Below are positions 51,632-61,060 of a stretch of 64,000 bases of DNA, in pieces (positions within the stretch are counted from its first letter, which is position 1; each line of letters opens with the position of its first letter). A program made the position numbers and the translations under genes. Source of the DNA: Myxococcota bacterium (GTDB lineage Bacteria; Myxococcota_A; UBA9160; SMWR01); NCBI GenBank assembly GCA_022447545.1, contig JAKVBI010000019.1, positions 62,001 through 126,000 of the forward strand, in the 5' to 3' direction. The notes under the pieces are model-generated. The model had not been told where the DNA came from and did not search any database. It worked only from the letters and a program-made list of their open reading frames with translations.

Positions 51632-52579
51632 TCAATCGGGGGCCGCTGAGCGCTGGGCCAGGGCGACACCGGCCAGGATCACGCCGAGGGCGACGATCGA
51701 TTGCGCATGGAGTGCCTCTCCCAGAAACGTGACCCCTGAGAAGAGTGCGACACCTGGGATGAGGTAATTGATGAGCGAGAGGAAGGTGGGACCCGCCGAT
51801 CGGATGATGGTGAAGTAGATCACCGTGGCGCCTGCCGTTGCGACCAAGCCCAGCCAGACGACGGATCCCCATGCCGCGGTCGCCAGGGGGCCTGTGGGGA
51901 TGCCTTCGCGAATCAACGCCACGGGGACGATGACTGCGCTGGCCATGGCGAGTGATCCTGCCGAGGCCACCGCCGGGTGGAGGGGCGGCAGGAAACGACC
52001 GACCACGCCGTTGGCCGCATAGCAGATTGCTCCGCAGACAATGGCGAGGTGTCGCCAGAGACTGCCCAGCTCCGAACCCGCCGTCCTGCCCGGGTCCAGC
52101 AGGAGGGCCACGCCCACCAGTCCCAGCCCCAGTCCTAGCGATCGCTGTAGGGTCAAACGCTCGCCGGGCAGGAAACGGTGAGCCAGGACGAAGGTCATCA
52201 GGGGCATCACGCCCATGATCAGCCCAGCCACACTGCTCGGCACGCGTTCCTGTCCCCAGCCGATCAGGAAGAAGGGCAGGGCGTTCCCGAGCAGGCCGAG
52301 GGCGAGCAGGTGCAGCCAGATCGCGGGTTTGCGGGGGATCGGGAGGCCCGCCAACCGGACCCCGATGCCCAGCACCAGCGCTCCAATGAGGATTCGGCTC
52401 GCTGCGACGCTCACGGCTGGAATGGTTTCGACCGCGACCCGAGTGAAGACGAAAGCGGTGCCCCAGATGACGACCAGTGCTCCCAAAAGCAACCAGGCTT
52501 TCGGCGAACGGCGCCCCGGGGGTTCGGGAGTCCATCCGCTTTGGGGGTCGGCGTCCGAGTTCGACTCCCCCGGCTTCAA
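51632..52579 (-). CDS. EamA/DMT superfamily transporter
   Basis: Inner-membrane permease, 315 aa, about ten helices in two EamA repeats (LLLGALVVIWGTAFVFTRVA; AIVCGAICYAANGVVGRFL). The N-terminal 25 residues are polar and Pro-rich. TTG at 52579 overlaps the upstream MBL gene's stop (TTGA), so it is translationally coupled to that hydrolase. Export of small metabolites is the usual role. Confidence 0.88.
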   Translation of the reverse strand: MKPGESNSDADPQSGWTPEPPGRRSPKAWLLLGALVVIWGTAFVFTRVAVETIPAVSVAASRILIGALVLGIGVRLAGLPIPRKPAIWLHLLALGLLGNALPFFLIGWGQERVPSSVAGLIMGVMPLMTFVLAHRFLPGERLTLQRSLGLGLGLVGVALLLDPGRTAGSELGSLWRHLAIVCGAICYAANGVVGRFLPPLHPAVASAGSLAMASAVIVPVALIREGIPTGPLATAAWGSVVWLGLVATAGATVIYFTIIRSAGPTFLSLINYLIPGVALFSGVTFLGEALHAQSIVALGVILAGVALAQRSAAPD

Positions 52580-53523
52580 CGAGCGATCTCGGCCATCAGG
52601 CCAAACAAGCTGGCGGTGTCGGGCGGATCGTCGTCTCCACTGAATTCGCCGTAGAGGGTCGAGACGTTGACGGCGATCCGCTCGGAATCCCCCCAGCTCG
52701 AATAGTCGCCCAGCGCGATGTCGCGGGCGGCATCGTGCACGGTCATGCCCGAGTCGTATCGACTCCTCGCCTCGTCTCGCACGTAGGTCAGATATTCGCG
52801 AACGGCCCGAGCTCCCTGGGGGTCGGTGATCGGTCCGTGGCCAGGTACGACCACGTCCACATCCATGGCTTCGATCTGTTCACACGCACGGATCCAGTTC
52901 TCTACGGGCCCCTCCCACATGATGGGGGTGCCCTCGATGAAGAGGATGTCGCCCGTGAACACGACTCGGTCCTCTTCGGAAACGACCAACACGTCTCCCC
53001 GCGTGTGGGCGGGGCCGACTTCGATCAGGCGCACGTGCTTGTCTCCCACCTGTACCTGCATTTCGCCTTCGAAGGTCTGCGTGGGCATGGCGACTTCGAT
53101 TCCCTCGAAATGAAAGGGGGAGAAGTTGTGTTTGAAGAACGCTCCGGCGGGACCCATTTCGTCGGCATGGGCGAGGAACTGGGCCATCACCGCAGGGGTG
53201 ATCTCGGCCATCTCCTCGGCGGTGGCCGCGGAGGTGATGATGCTGGCGTCGCCCACGAGGGAGTTGCCGTAGGTGTGATCGCCGTTGGAGTGGGTATTGA
53301 CCAGGGTGTCGATGCTCTGGGCCGCGGGGGTTGCATCGCGCATCTGTGACAGCATGTCGGCGGTCAATTCGAGGTCGAAGAGCGTGTCGACCAGCAGTGA
53401 AGCTTCACCATCGGCAATCAATCCGGCGTTGCTCCATCCCCACGATCCATCCGGTTGGAGATAGGCGTAACAGCCTGTGCCGACCTCGTGGACTCCCCGG
53501 GTGTATTTCCAACTTCGCGCCAT
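52576..53523 (-). CDS. MBL-fold hydrolase with HxNxDH metal motif
   Basis: Cytoplasmic metallo-beta-lactamase-fold protein, 315 aa. The metal motif reads NTHSNGDHTYGN (H-S-N-G-D-H), with Asn in place of the second His. Other ligands are in VGPAHTRGD, FTGDILFIEGTP and VVPGHGPIT. ATG at 53523 follows GGAGGAG. Coupled to an EamA transporter gene. The substrate is unknown. Confidence 0.87.
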   Translation of the reverse strand: MARSWKYTRGVHEVGTGCYAYLQPDGSWGWSNAGLIADGEASLLVDTLFDLELTADMLSQMRDATPAAQSIDTLVNTHSNGDHTYGNSLVGDASIITSAATAEEMAEITPAVMAQFLAHADEMGPAGAFFKHNFSPFHFEGIEVAMPTQTFEGEMQVQVGDKHVRLIEVGPAHTRGDVLVVSEEDRVVFTGDILFIEGTPIMWEGPVENWIRACEQIEAMDVDVVVPGHGPITDPQGARAVREYLTYVRDEARSRYDSGMTVHDAARDIALGDYSSWGDSERIAVNVSTLYGEFSGDDDPPDTASLFGLMAEIAR

Positions 53524-53787
53524 GACTCCTCCGAATCGGGCAGCACTGGTCGTCCACTGCCCACCGAAAATTCTCGTCGCAGGCCACTGGGACGATATCA
53601 TTGCGCGCCACGGGTGGGGATCGGAGGTGGAGTGCGATCCTCGCGGGACCCAAGGGGTGGCTTTGCCGAGAGGGCACCCCAGGGAGGACACTCCAGAGAG
53701 GACACCCCCAGGAGGATTGCTTTGGGGCACGGCTACGCCTTTCAGATGCATTTTCGGCGGTCGCCTTCGGACACGATCTCTACGGCG

Positions 53788-54528
53788 ATGGAGCCCAACC
53801 GCGTGCGTTCCAGCGGGCTCCGGAAATTTTGGGTGTTGGGCGTATTGCTTCTGTGGGTCCAGGGAGGGCTCGGTTCATGGGAGCCTGTCGCGGCAGAGCC
53901 CCTGAAGCTTTCGGACCGCGAGGCCCGCTCCGTGGGGGCCCGCTTCGAGGAGCCATTCGACCCTGACGGGGACCAGCCCCGCCGCGGCATGTCCAGGGTC
54001 TACCAAGCTTCTCTGAGCTTCGACTCCAAGGGTCATGCGGTGATTTCCGTTCCGGGTCGCGTGGTGGAGGATCTGCTGAAAGACAGTCACCCCAAGGCGG
54101 GCAGCTTCAGCGATTTCGTGTGGATCATTGATCCGAAAACCGGGGAGGTCGCATCGGCCCACGTCTCCGGCATCCTCGAGCAGCACGCCAAGATCGGTTT
54201 CATCGACAAGGCGATCGACGCGAAGATCGACATCCAGATGAGCACGCGAGCCGCCGGAGGAGAGGGGTCGGTGACGAAGCGGTTCGGGCGCAAGATTCGG
54301 CCCTACTGCGAAGCTGGAAGCAAGGTCGCGGATTGTGAACTCATCCAGCCAATCCCCTACGACCCCGCCACGGGCAAGGTTCTCGCCGTCGGTGCGCTCA
54401 CGGCCAGCGCTGCCTTCGTCAAGGTGGTCACCCTGGCACCGTTGGGGCGTGCCGAGTTCAGCGAAGGATCGGCGGGTGCTGGCGATCCGGAGAGTTCCTC
54501 GAACGCACCGAGTTCACCGCCGTCGTGA
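53788..54528 (+). CDS. Hypothetical exported protein
   Basis: 246 aa, not recognised. The signal peptide RKFWVLGVLLLWVQGGLGS continues to VAAEP (likely cleavage). The mature part has beta-rich stretches (SLSFDSKGHAVISVPGR; SDFVWIIDPKTGEVASAHVS) and ends in a Ser/Ala/Pro tail. Two Cys residues may form a disulfide. In-frame ATG 53746 is an alternative start; neither has a ribosome site. The preceding 264 bp contain degenerate GAGGACAC repeats. Confidence 0.65.
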   Translation: MEPNRVRSSGLRKFWVLGVLLLWVQGGLGSWEPVAAEPLKLSDREARSVGARFEEPFDPDGDQPRRGMSRVYQASLSFDSKGHAVISVPGRVVEDLLKDSHPKAGSFSDFVWIIDPKTGEVASAHVSGILEQHAKIGFIDKAIDAKIDIQMSTRAAGGEGSVTKRFGRKIRPYCEAGSKVADCELIQPIPYDPATGKVLAVGALTASAAFVKVVTLAPLGRAEFSEGSAGAGDPESSSNAPSSPPS

Positions 54529-54577
54529 GGGCGGCGCCGAGTTTGCAAAGGGTTCGGAACCCGGGGGAGCGACCGAA

Positions 54578-54844
54578 ATGAGAGTCCTGATGGGCGTCTT
54601 GCTGGGTGCAGCCTTTCTGGGGGCTCTGCTGTACTTCACTCTGGAAGAGACACGCGTCGAGTGCGAAGTGTGCGTACGCTTCGAAGGCAAGCTTGATTGC
54701 CGCATTGCCTCCGGCGCGGATGAGAGAGCCGCCATCCGCGGAGGCATCGCCAACGCCTGCGGGCTGCTTGCAAGGGGGGTGACCGAGGCGATTGCGTGCG
54801 ACCGGACCGAACCCGAAAGCGTTCGCTGCGGCTTCGAGCCCTGA
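54578..54844 (+). CDS. Small single-pass membrane protein, Cys-rich
   Basis: 88 aa, not recognised. An N-terminal helix (LMGVLLGAAFLGALLYF) is followed by a small domain with five Cys (ECEVCVRFEGKLDC, then NAC, IAC and VRCGF). It is probably periplasmic and disulfide-bonded. ATG at 54578 follows GGGGAG by 9 nt. It may be co-transcribed with the exported protein 49 bp upstream. Confidence 0.65.
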   Translation: MRVLMGVLLGAAFLGALLYFTLEETRVECEVCVRFEGKLDCRIASGADERAAIRGGIANACGLLARGVTEAIACDRTEPESVRCGFEP

Positions 54845-54880
54845 TTCGCGGGGCAGTTGGGTCCCCATCAATCGTTGGCC

Positions 54881-56371
54881 TCAGCGCTGGGGGTCACTGG
54901 TTTCTCGACGACGGAGTTCTCGTCGGAGGAGTTTGCCCGAGGCGTTGCGCGGCAGACTCTCGACGGGGGTGAAGGCGACGGGGATCTTGTAGCCCGCGAG
55001 AGATTGTCGACAGTGGTGCTCGAGTTCCTCCGTTGTCGGAGCGGTTCCGTGGGGGACAATCCAGGCTGCCGGGCGCCAACCGAATTCGGTGTCCTCGACC
55101 CCCGCTACACCTGCCTCGGCGACACCTGGATGGAGGGCGAGGACGGTTTCGATCTCGGCCGGGTACACGTTTTCACCGCCAGACACGATCAGGTCGCTGC
55201 GCCGGTCTAGAACTCGCAACCGTCCCTGGTCGTCGAGTTCGCCGATGTCCCCGGTGTGCAGCCAGCCATCGCGAAGGGCATCGTCGCCACTGCTGAGGGT
55301 GATGTAACCGTGCATGACAGTGGGTCCTCGCACGAGAATTTCGCCCCGGCCGCGATCGCAAAGCCTGCCGGCGTCGTCGAGTACCCGGACCGTGGTGCTT
55401 GGGAGGGGGACGAGTCCGGCGTCGAGGGGGCTGTCACGTTGGTCGGGCCAACGGGTTGCGACCTGGGACGTTGCTTCGGTGAGGCCATAGGTTGGAGCGA
55501 TGGGAAACCCGAGAGCGTGCGCGCGCTCGAGTAGGCTCAGGGGAGCGGGGCCTCCACCGATCAGCGCGCAGCGCAGGGCGGGCGGAGCGGGACGTTGGCC
55601 CCAGGCGTCGAGGACGCGCTGCAGCATGGTCGGCGCCAATGAGACGAACTGAATGTCGTCGTGTTCGAGGCTCCAGCACACCGCTTCTGAGTCGAAGCGT
55701 TCGTGTACCACGACGGCTGAACCGGCCAATACGCATCGGGTGAGGATCGACAGGCCGCCCACGTGGAACAGTGGCATGCAGGCCAGCCAGCGGTCGTCGG
55801 CCTGCGATCCCAGGTGGATCGCCGAGCCGAGCGCACTTGCCTCGAAATTCTCTCGAGTGAGCAGTGCACCTCGCGGCCGGCCACTGGTTCCCGAGGTGTA
55901 GATCAACACTCGTGCGTCACCCCGGTAAATCGGCTCTGGGGCACGGCTTCGGCCCGGGTGGACCTCTTGCAGTTCTGTGCTCCTCATTTCGGCCAGAGCC
56001 AGATCGGGGAGCCGAGAACGGACGCCGAGAGCGGCCTCCATGAGCGGTCCGGGGCTGCAGACGAGCAGGTGAGTTCCACTGTCTCGCAGGGGATGGTCGA
56101 GTTCGCCTGGCGACAGGCGGGTGTTGAGTGGGACGAAGACGGCTCCGAGATGGTCGATGGCGTGGAGCAGAGCCACGGGCGCGACACCGTTGTCGAGTAA
56201 CGACGCCACGGCGGTGCCGGGCCCAACCCCGCGCTCGCGCAGCGACTCCGCCAGAGGGAGGACCTGCTTTCGGAGCTCCCGGTAGCTCCACTTCACATCG
56301 CCGCACTCCAGGGCCCTGTGTTCGGGCATGGTTCGTGCGCGAGCGCCGAGCCAGTTCTCGGAAGCGCTCAT
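54881..56371 (-). CDS. menE: o-Succinylbenzoate-CoA ligase
   Basis: ATP-dependent ligation of CoA to o-succinylbenzoate; 496 aa. P-loop YTSGTSGRPRGAL, motif PTYGLTEATSQ, WLHTGDIGELDDQGRL and C-terminal Lys in NASGKLLRREL. ATG at 56371 overlaps the menC stop (ATGA). Last gene of the men operon; the position supports MenE over other adenylate ligases. Confidence 0.9.
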   Translation of the reverse strand: MSASENWLGARARTMPEHRALECGDVKWSYRELRKQVLPLAESLRERGVGPGTAVASLLDNGVAPVALLHAIDHLGAVFVPLNTRLSPGELDHPLRDSGTHLLVCSPGPLMEAALGVRSRLPDLALAEMRSTELQEVHPGRSRAPEPIYRGDARVLIYTSGTSGRPRGALLTRENFEASALGSAIHLGSQADDRWLACMPLFHVGGLSILTRCVLAGSAVVVHERFDSEAVCWSLEHDDIQFVSLAPTMLQRVLDAWGQRPAPPALRCALIGGGPAPLSLLERAHALGFPIAPTYGLTEATSQVATRWPDQRDSPLDAGLVPLPSTTVRVLDDAGRLCDRGRGEILVRGPTVMHGYITLSSGDDALRDGWLHTGDIGELDDQGRLRVLDRRSDLIVSGGENVYPAEIETVLALHPGVAEAGVAGVEDTEFGWRPAAWIVPHGTAPTTEELEHHCRQSLAGYKIPVAFTPVESLPRNASGKLLRRELRRRETSDPQR

Positions 56372-57480
56372 GTCGAGAACTCCGTGGGGGGGGCGACGCG
56401 GCAGCGTGCCAGCCCGGCATCGTCTGCGGCAAGTCCCAATCCCGGACCCGTCGGAAGATTCAGTCGGCCTGAGAGAGGGGTCAGGGGTGGCCCGAGGTCG
56501 TCGGCCAAGATGGCTTGGGTGGCCAGGCCGCAGGCACGACTCGGCCGCAGCGCGGCCGCGGTGTGCAGCGCCGCGGCGATTCCCAGCGAGGAATCGATGA
56601 AGGAGGTCACGACACACTCCACCCCTCGCTGCGCGGCGAGTCGGGCGATCCGCAGAGTGGCACGAGGGCCACCGAGGGTGGGGGGCTTCAGAATGAGTAC
56701 ATCGGCGGCCTCGCGGTCGAGCACCTGCAAGGTCCCAGCCACTCCGTCGAGGCTTTCATCGGCGGCCACGGCGATGGGCGAGGCGGCGCGTACTCGTCGC
56801 AGAGCTTCGATGTCATGGGTGGCAGTGGGTTGTTCGACGTATTCGATGTCGTAGGCGGCGAGGCGTTCCAATGCGCTCAGCGCATCGGGTTCCTTCCAGC
56901 TTCCGTTGGCATCCAGACGCAGAGTGAGTTCGGGACCGCCTGCCCGTCGGGCGGCGGCCACCCGCGACTCGTCGAGGTCGGCCGATCGCGCGCCGAGTTT
57001 GAGTTTGACGCAGCCGATCCCGTTCTCTCGAGTACGCTCGACCGCCCGGGCGACGGCGTCGGGTGCCTCGGCGTTGATCAGTGCGTTGACCGCCACACCT
57101 GCCAGCGGCTCGGCCTGCCCGAGTCCGTCGGCAAGACGTTCGCCGCGGTCCTGGCCGAGGAGGTCGAGTAGGGCGACCTCCACTGCACAGTGTGCTGCCG
57201 GCGCGTGATCTTCGGCCGAAGAGTTCATCTCCTCCAGAGCCTGGTCGAGAGGTGTGCCCATCAGGGCCTGCACTTTCCGTTGCGCGAAGGACTGACTCAC
57301 CTCGAGAGCCTCGCTACCGAACGCCTCCAAGGGGAGGGCTTCGCCCACGCCCGTTGCCCCCGTTTCGCTTCGTAGCCGTAACACGAACCCACGTCTCGTG
57401 TGGACCGCTCCCCGGGCGGTCACCAGGGGGTCGCGCAGGGGCAGGGCCACCGGGTCGATCCGAGCCCCTGTGATCTTCAC
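56368..57480 (-). CDS. menC: o-Succinylbenzoate synthase
   Basis: Enolase-superfamily dehydratase converting SHCHC to o-succinylbenzoate; 370 aa. The catalytic Lys pair is in CVKLKLG. RLDANGSWKEPDA supplies the first metal ligand Asp, followed by VEQPT and AADES, and a last Lys lies in LILKPPTLGG. GTG at 57480 overlaps the menA stop (GTGA). Confidence 0.92.
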   Translation of the reverse strand: MKITGARIDPVALPLRDPLVTARGAVHTRRGFVLRLRSETGATGVGEALPLEAFGSEALEVSQSFAQRKVQALMGTPLDQALEEMNSSAEDHAPAAHCAVEVALLDLLGQDRGERLADGLGQAEPLAGVAVNALINAEAPDAVARAVERTRENGIGCVKLKLGARSADLDESRVAAARRAGGPELTLRLDANGSWKEPDALSALERLAAYDIEYVEQPTATHDIEALRRVRAASPIAVAADESLDGVAGTLQVLDREAADVLILKPPTLGGPRATLRIARLAAQRGVECVVTSFIDSSLGIAAALHTAAALRPSRACGLATQAILADDLGPPLTPLSGRLNLPTGPGLGLAADDAGLARCRVAPPTEFST

Positions 57481-58385
57481 CCGGCGATCCCCGCGGCCAG
57501 GAGTACGGCGTAGAGCAGTTGTAGCTTGGCGGTGGACGCGAGGGCTTGGTTCAAGGTGGGTCCATCCTCGTGGTTGCGGACTTGGCCGAGCAGGCGCAGC
57601 GCCAAGGGCAGACTGAGCAACGGCAGGTAGATGAGGGGCGGGGTGCCCAGGAGCAGGTGCGCGAAGGGGGGGAACGCGTAGGGGGTGAGTACGAGAAGCG
57701 CGTATTCGACGCGAGTGGCCCGCCGGCCCAGGCGAACGGCCAGGGTGCGCTTGCCCGCGGCTGCGTCGGTCTCGATGTCGCGAAGGTTGTTGACCACGAG
57801 GATGGCAGTGGCCAGGCATCCCACCGGGATGGCGGCGGCCCAGACGAGAGTTGTCCATTCGAGGGCCTGGACGTAGTAGCTGCCGCACACCGCCACCAGA
57901 CCGAAGAAGACGAACACTGCCACGTCCCCCAGGCCGTGATAACCCAGGGGCCAGGGCCCCCCGGTGTAGGCGACACCGCCCAGGATGCAGAGCCCCCCCA
58001 CCACCGCGAGTGGCCACCCCGCCACGGCGATCAGGTAGGAGCCCACAGCGAGCGCGGCCCCGAAGGCCAGGGCCGTGCCCACTCCCATCTGTCGAGGGGT
58101 CAGCAGACCGAGCGCAACGGCTCGAGGGGGGCCGATGCGCGCGTCAGTGTCAGCCCCCTTCTGAAAATCGAACAGATCGTTGGCGAAGTTGGCGCCGATC
58201 TGAAGGAGGAGTGCGCCCAGCAGTGCCGCGCTGGCCGGACCCGCCTGGGCGCTGCCGTCGGCGAACGCCAGGGCAGTTCCCACCAGGACTGGAGACACCG
58301 AGACGGGCAGGGTCCGTGGGCGGGCGGCCAGCCACCAGGCCCGCCAACCTCGCAGGTCTTGCGGCGGAGCGTCTACGGGTGCCAC
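57477..58385 (-). CDS. menA: 1,4-Dihydroxy-2-naphthoate polyprenyltransferase
   Basis: Membrane prenyltransferase attaching the isoprenoid tail to DHNA; 302 aa, about eight or nine helices. First Asp motif NDLFDFQKGADT and second motif NNLRDIETDAAAGKRTLAV are those of MenA. GTG at 58385; the start overlaps the menH 3' end by 13 bp. Confidence 0.93.
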   Translation of the reverse strand: MAPVDAPPQDLRGWRAWWLAARPRTLPVSVSPVLVGTALAFADGSAQAGPASAALLGALLLQIGANFANDLFDFQKGADTDARIGPPRAVALGLLTPRQMGVGTALAFGAALAVGSYLIAVAGWPLAVVGGLCILGGVAYTGGPWPLGYHGLGDVAVFVFFGLVAVCGSYYVQALEWTTLVWAAAIPVGCLATAILVVNNLRDIETDAAAGKRTLAVRLGRRATRVEYALLVLTPYAFPPFAHLLLGTPPLIYLPLLSLPLALRLLGQVRNHEDGPTLNQALASTAKLQLLYAVLLAAGIAG

Positions 58386-59251
58386 GTCATCCCACCGGTC
58401 CTACCCCTGGGAGTCGTGGGCGCGCGATCCGCTTCCGCAAAGAACTTCCGCGCGAGGGACGACACTTCGGCGGGGCGCTCGAGGTGGACAGCGTGTCCCG
58501 CGCCCTCGATGCATGCGGTGTGGCCTCGAGGAAGCTTGGGTGCGAGGTCGCTCGCGATGGCGAGGAACTTTTCATCGAGAGACCCGGCCAACAGCAACAG
58601 GGGGGTGTCGATGCACTCGAGTGCGTCGTGCAGGGGGGCCTGGGCTCCGGCCCCCATACCGCGCAGGCTGTTGGCCAGGCCGTGGGGGGAGTTCTCCAAA
58701 CGCTGTGCACGCTGGCGGGCCAGGGCGGCCGCTCCCAGGCTCGCCTGGCTGGCGAACAGCGGCAGCGCCATCCAGTGGTCCACGAAGGCCTCCAGGCCGT
58801 CATGCTCGATGCGGTGGGCGAGGGCCTCATCGCGTCGAATCCGCTCGGTGCGCTCAGCTGCAGTCCGGAAACCTGCACTGGCCCCGATCAGGAGCCCCGA
58901 TGTCACGCGATGAGGTGCTCGTGCGGCGAGTTGAAGCGCCGTGCGTCCCCCCATCGAGTACCCCAGGAGGTGGGCGCGCTCGAGGTCGAGTTGGTCCAGT
59001 AACTCCAACAGGTGAGAGACACAGCGCTCCATCCGGTAGGGGGCGAGTTCGCGCGGGGCGTCGCTGTGTCCGTGTCCCACGAGATCGACCCGGATGACCC
59101 GGTGGTCGTTCATCAGATCCGCAGCAAGCTCCGTCAGACTGCGCCCCGAGCCCGTGAACCCGTGGAGCATGAGAAGGGGACTTCCATGCCCATCGATCTC
59201 CACATGGAGTGTCAACTCGCCGACATCGACCCTGTGGGTTTCGGAGCTCAC
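58373..59251 (-). CDS. menH: 2-Succinyl-6-hydroxy-2,4-cyclohexadiene-1-carboxylate synthase
   Basis: Alpha/beta hydrolase-fold lyase removing pyruvate from SEPHCHC; 292 aa. HGFTGSGRS, nucleophile in LGYSMGGRTAL (Ser), Asp in AGSLDEKF and His in GAGHAVHLERP form the triad. GTG at 59251 overlaps the menD stop (GTGA). Position between menD and menA supports the name. Confidence 0.9.
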   Translation of the reverse strand: MSSETHRVDVGELTLHVEIDGHGSPLLMLHGFTGSGRSLTELAADLMNDHRVIRVDLVGHGHSDAPRELAPYRMERCVSHLLELLDQLDLERAHLLGYSMGGRTALQLAARAPHRVTSGLLIGASAGFRTAAERTERIRRDEALAHRIEHDGLEAFVDHWMALPLFASQASLGAAALARQRAQRLENSPHGLANSLRGMGAGAQAPLHDALECIDTPLLLLAGSLDEKFLAIASDLAPKLPRGHTACIEGAGHAVHLERPAEVSSLARKFFAEADRAPTTPRGRTGGMTWHP

Positions 59252-61059
59252 GCTTCGGTTCTCGGTGGGTTGGGGCTTGCGTTGGCGAGGGCCACGGCCC
59301 GGGTGATCTCGCGGTGTTGCGCCAAGCTGCGTTCCCGGTCGACGGGGACCACCAACACCGAGGTACCCGTTTTATCCCACGCCGCTTTGAGTTCCGCTCG
59401 CAGGTGCTGAGTGGACTCGACGCGAATGGCGTTGGCTCCGAGGCTCTGCGCCACAGGAGCGAGATCGATTCCGTGTGGGGTGCGGAAGTGCTCTTCGAAC
59501 GCCACGGACTCGCCGTGGCGCGCGATCGGCAGGTAGGAGAAGATTCCGCCGCCATCGTTGTCGAAAACGACGATGGTGGCCCTCACGCCATTGCGCGCGG
59601 CGGTGAGCAGTCCCCCCACATCGTGAATAAAGGCGAGATCGCCGGTGAGCAGGAGCACCGGAGCGACACCGGCGGCGGCTGCTCCCAGGGCACTGGAAGT
59701 CACACCGTCGATTCCATTGGCGCCGCGGTTACAGAGGATGCGCAGTGGATCGGCACCCACGGGAAGAAATGAGTCGAGGTCTCGAACCGGCATGCTGTTG
59801 GAGACGTAGAGGATTGCGTCGTCGGGACAGCTGCTCGCGATCTCGCGCACGGCTCGCGGTTCGAGGAGTCCAGTGTCCTGTTCGAGGACTCGCGCTACGG
59901 CTGCCTGGGATCGTTCCTCGACGGCCAGCCATTCTTCCAGCCAACCGTCCTTGACTCGCTCGAAGCCAGTGCTCTGGAGGGCTTCGAGCAGATTGCTGCA
60001 CAGTGTCAGGGGGTCGGCCCGCACGAACCGCCAGGCCTGGTGGCTGGGGTCGTGCCAGACGCCGTCGGGATCCACGTGGATCCGTTGGGCGGAGGGTGTC
60101 CCTTCGAGCCAAAGCCGCTGCGCCTTGCTGGTGGGGGCATCCCCGAGTTGGAGGACCACCTCTGGCGCGAGACGAGTCGACAGTGCTTCATCGCGCAGAA
60201 ACAGATCGGAACTCGCGATGATGGGAGCGTCCGTTGTGTGGGGCCCGCGGCGCAGTTGGGACGTCGGTTCGGCCAGGATCGGCCAGCCGGTGATCCGTGC
60301 CAGGTCGGCGACCACTCGCCCAAACCCGGGAGCAGCGTCGAGGGGACCCGCCCGGATGACCCCTCGCCGCCGCTGGCGTGCGCAGTTTGCGAGTGCGTCC
60401 ACGTCGCTCGGGGCGGGTAATCGAAGCGGATCCGTCAGAGGCCTCTCGGCGGGTGACGCCGGATTCGTGGACACGGGATCGGTCGGTTCCAAGGGTGGCG
60501 GGTCGAGGGGTTCGCGAAACGGCAGGTTCAGGTGAACGGGGCCGGCCGGCGCCGAAGTGGACACGCTCACGGCGCGCAGGGCCAGAGCGCGTGCATGGCG
60601 AAGGCATGCCTCGCTTGCATCGGGGGGCGCGGTTTCGGCGAACCAGCGCACATGGGGTCCGTAGAGCCGAACCTGATCGATGGTCTGCCCCGCCCCCCAC
60701 TCGCGAAGCTCCGGGGGGCGGTCGGCCGTGAGGACGATCAGCGGAACACGGCTGTAGTGGGCCTCGATGACGGCGGGGTGGAAGTTGGCGGCCGCGGTCC
60801 CCGACGTACATACCAGGGCAACGGGTTCACCCAGGGCCCGGGAGAGTCCCAGACCGAAGAAGCCCGCCGACCGTTCGTCGAGGTGGGACCAGCAGCGCAT
60901 TCCCGATTGCCGAACCCACGCGACGGTCAGGGGTGCCGAGCGAGATCCGGGGCAGACGCAGACGTGACGGACACCGGCATCCCGCAGCGCTCCCACCAAC
61001 TCCGTTGCGAAACGGTGATTCGCGTGGGAGTCAGACGGGGTCGGAGCGGATTGTGACAT
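59248..61059 (-). CDS. menD: SEPHCHC synthase (2-oxoglutarate decarboxylase)
   Basis: ThDP-dependent addition of 2-oxoglutarate-derived succinyl unit to isochorismate; 603 aa. CPGSRSAPLT at the N-terminus, ThDP/Mg site GDLAFIHDVGGLLTAA...NDGGGIFS. ATG at 61059 follows GGAGG by 6 nt, 1 nt after the menF stop. Confidence 0.93.
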   Translation of the reverse strand: MSQSAPTPSDSHANHRFATELVGALRDAGVRHVCVCPGSRSAPLTVAWVRQSGMRCWSHLDERSAGFFGLGLSRALGEPVALVCTSGTAAANFHPAVIEAHYSRVPLIVLTADRPPELREWGAGQTIDQVRLYGPHVRWFAETAPPDASEACLRHARALALRAVSVSTSAPAGPVHLNLPFREPLDPPPLEPTDPVSTNPASPAERPLTDPLRLPAPSDVDALANCARQRRRGVIRAGPLDAAPGFGRVVADLARITGWPILAEPTSQLRRGPHTTDAPIIASSDLFLRDEALSTRLAPEVVLQLGDAPTSKAQRLWLEGTPSAQRIHVDPDGVWHDPSHQAWRFVRADPLTLCSNLLEALQSTGFERVKDGWLEEWLAVEERSQAAVARVLEQDTGLLEPRAVREIASSCPDDAILYVSNSMPVRDLDSFLPVGADPLRILCNRGANGIDGVTSSALGAAAAGVAPVLLLTGDLAFIHDVGGLLTAARNGVRATIVVFDNDGGGIFSYLPIARHGESVAFEEHFRTPHGIDLAPVAQSLGANAIRVESTQHLRAELKAAWDKTGTSVLVVPVDRERSLAQHREITRAVALANASPNPPRTEA

Positions 61060-61060
61060 C

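Noticed and set aside
53640-53720. Degenerate GAGGACAC(T/C)CC repeats
   Set aside because: Two or three imperfect copies only; too short and irregular to call a tandem repeat or operator array.
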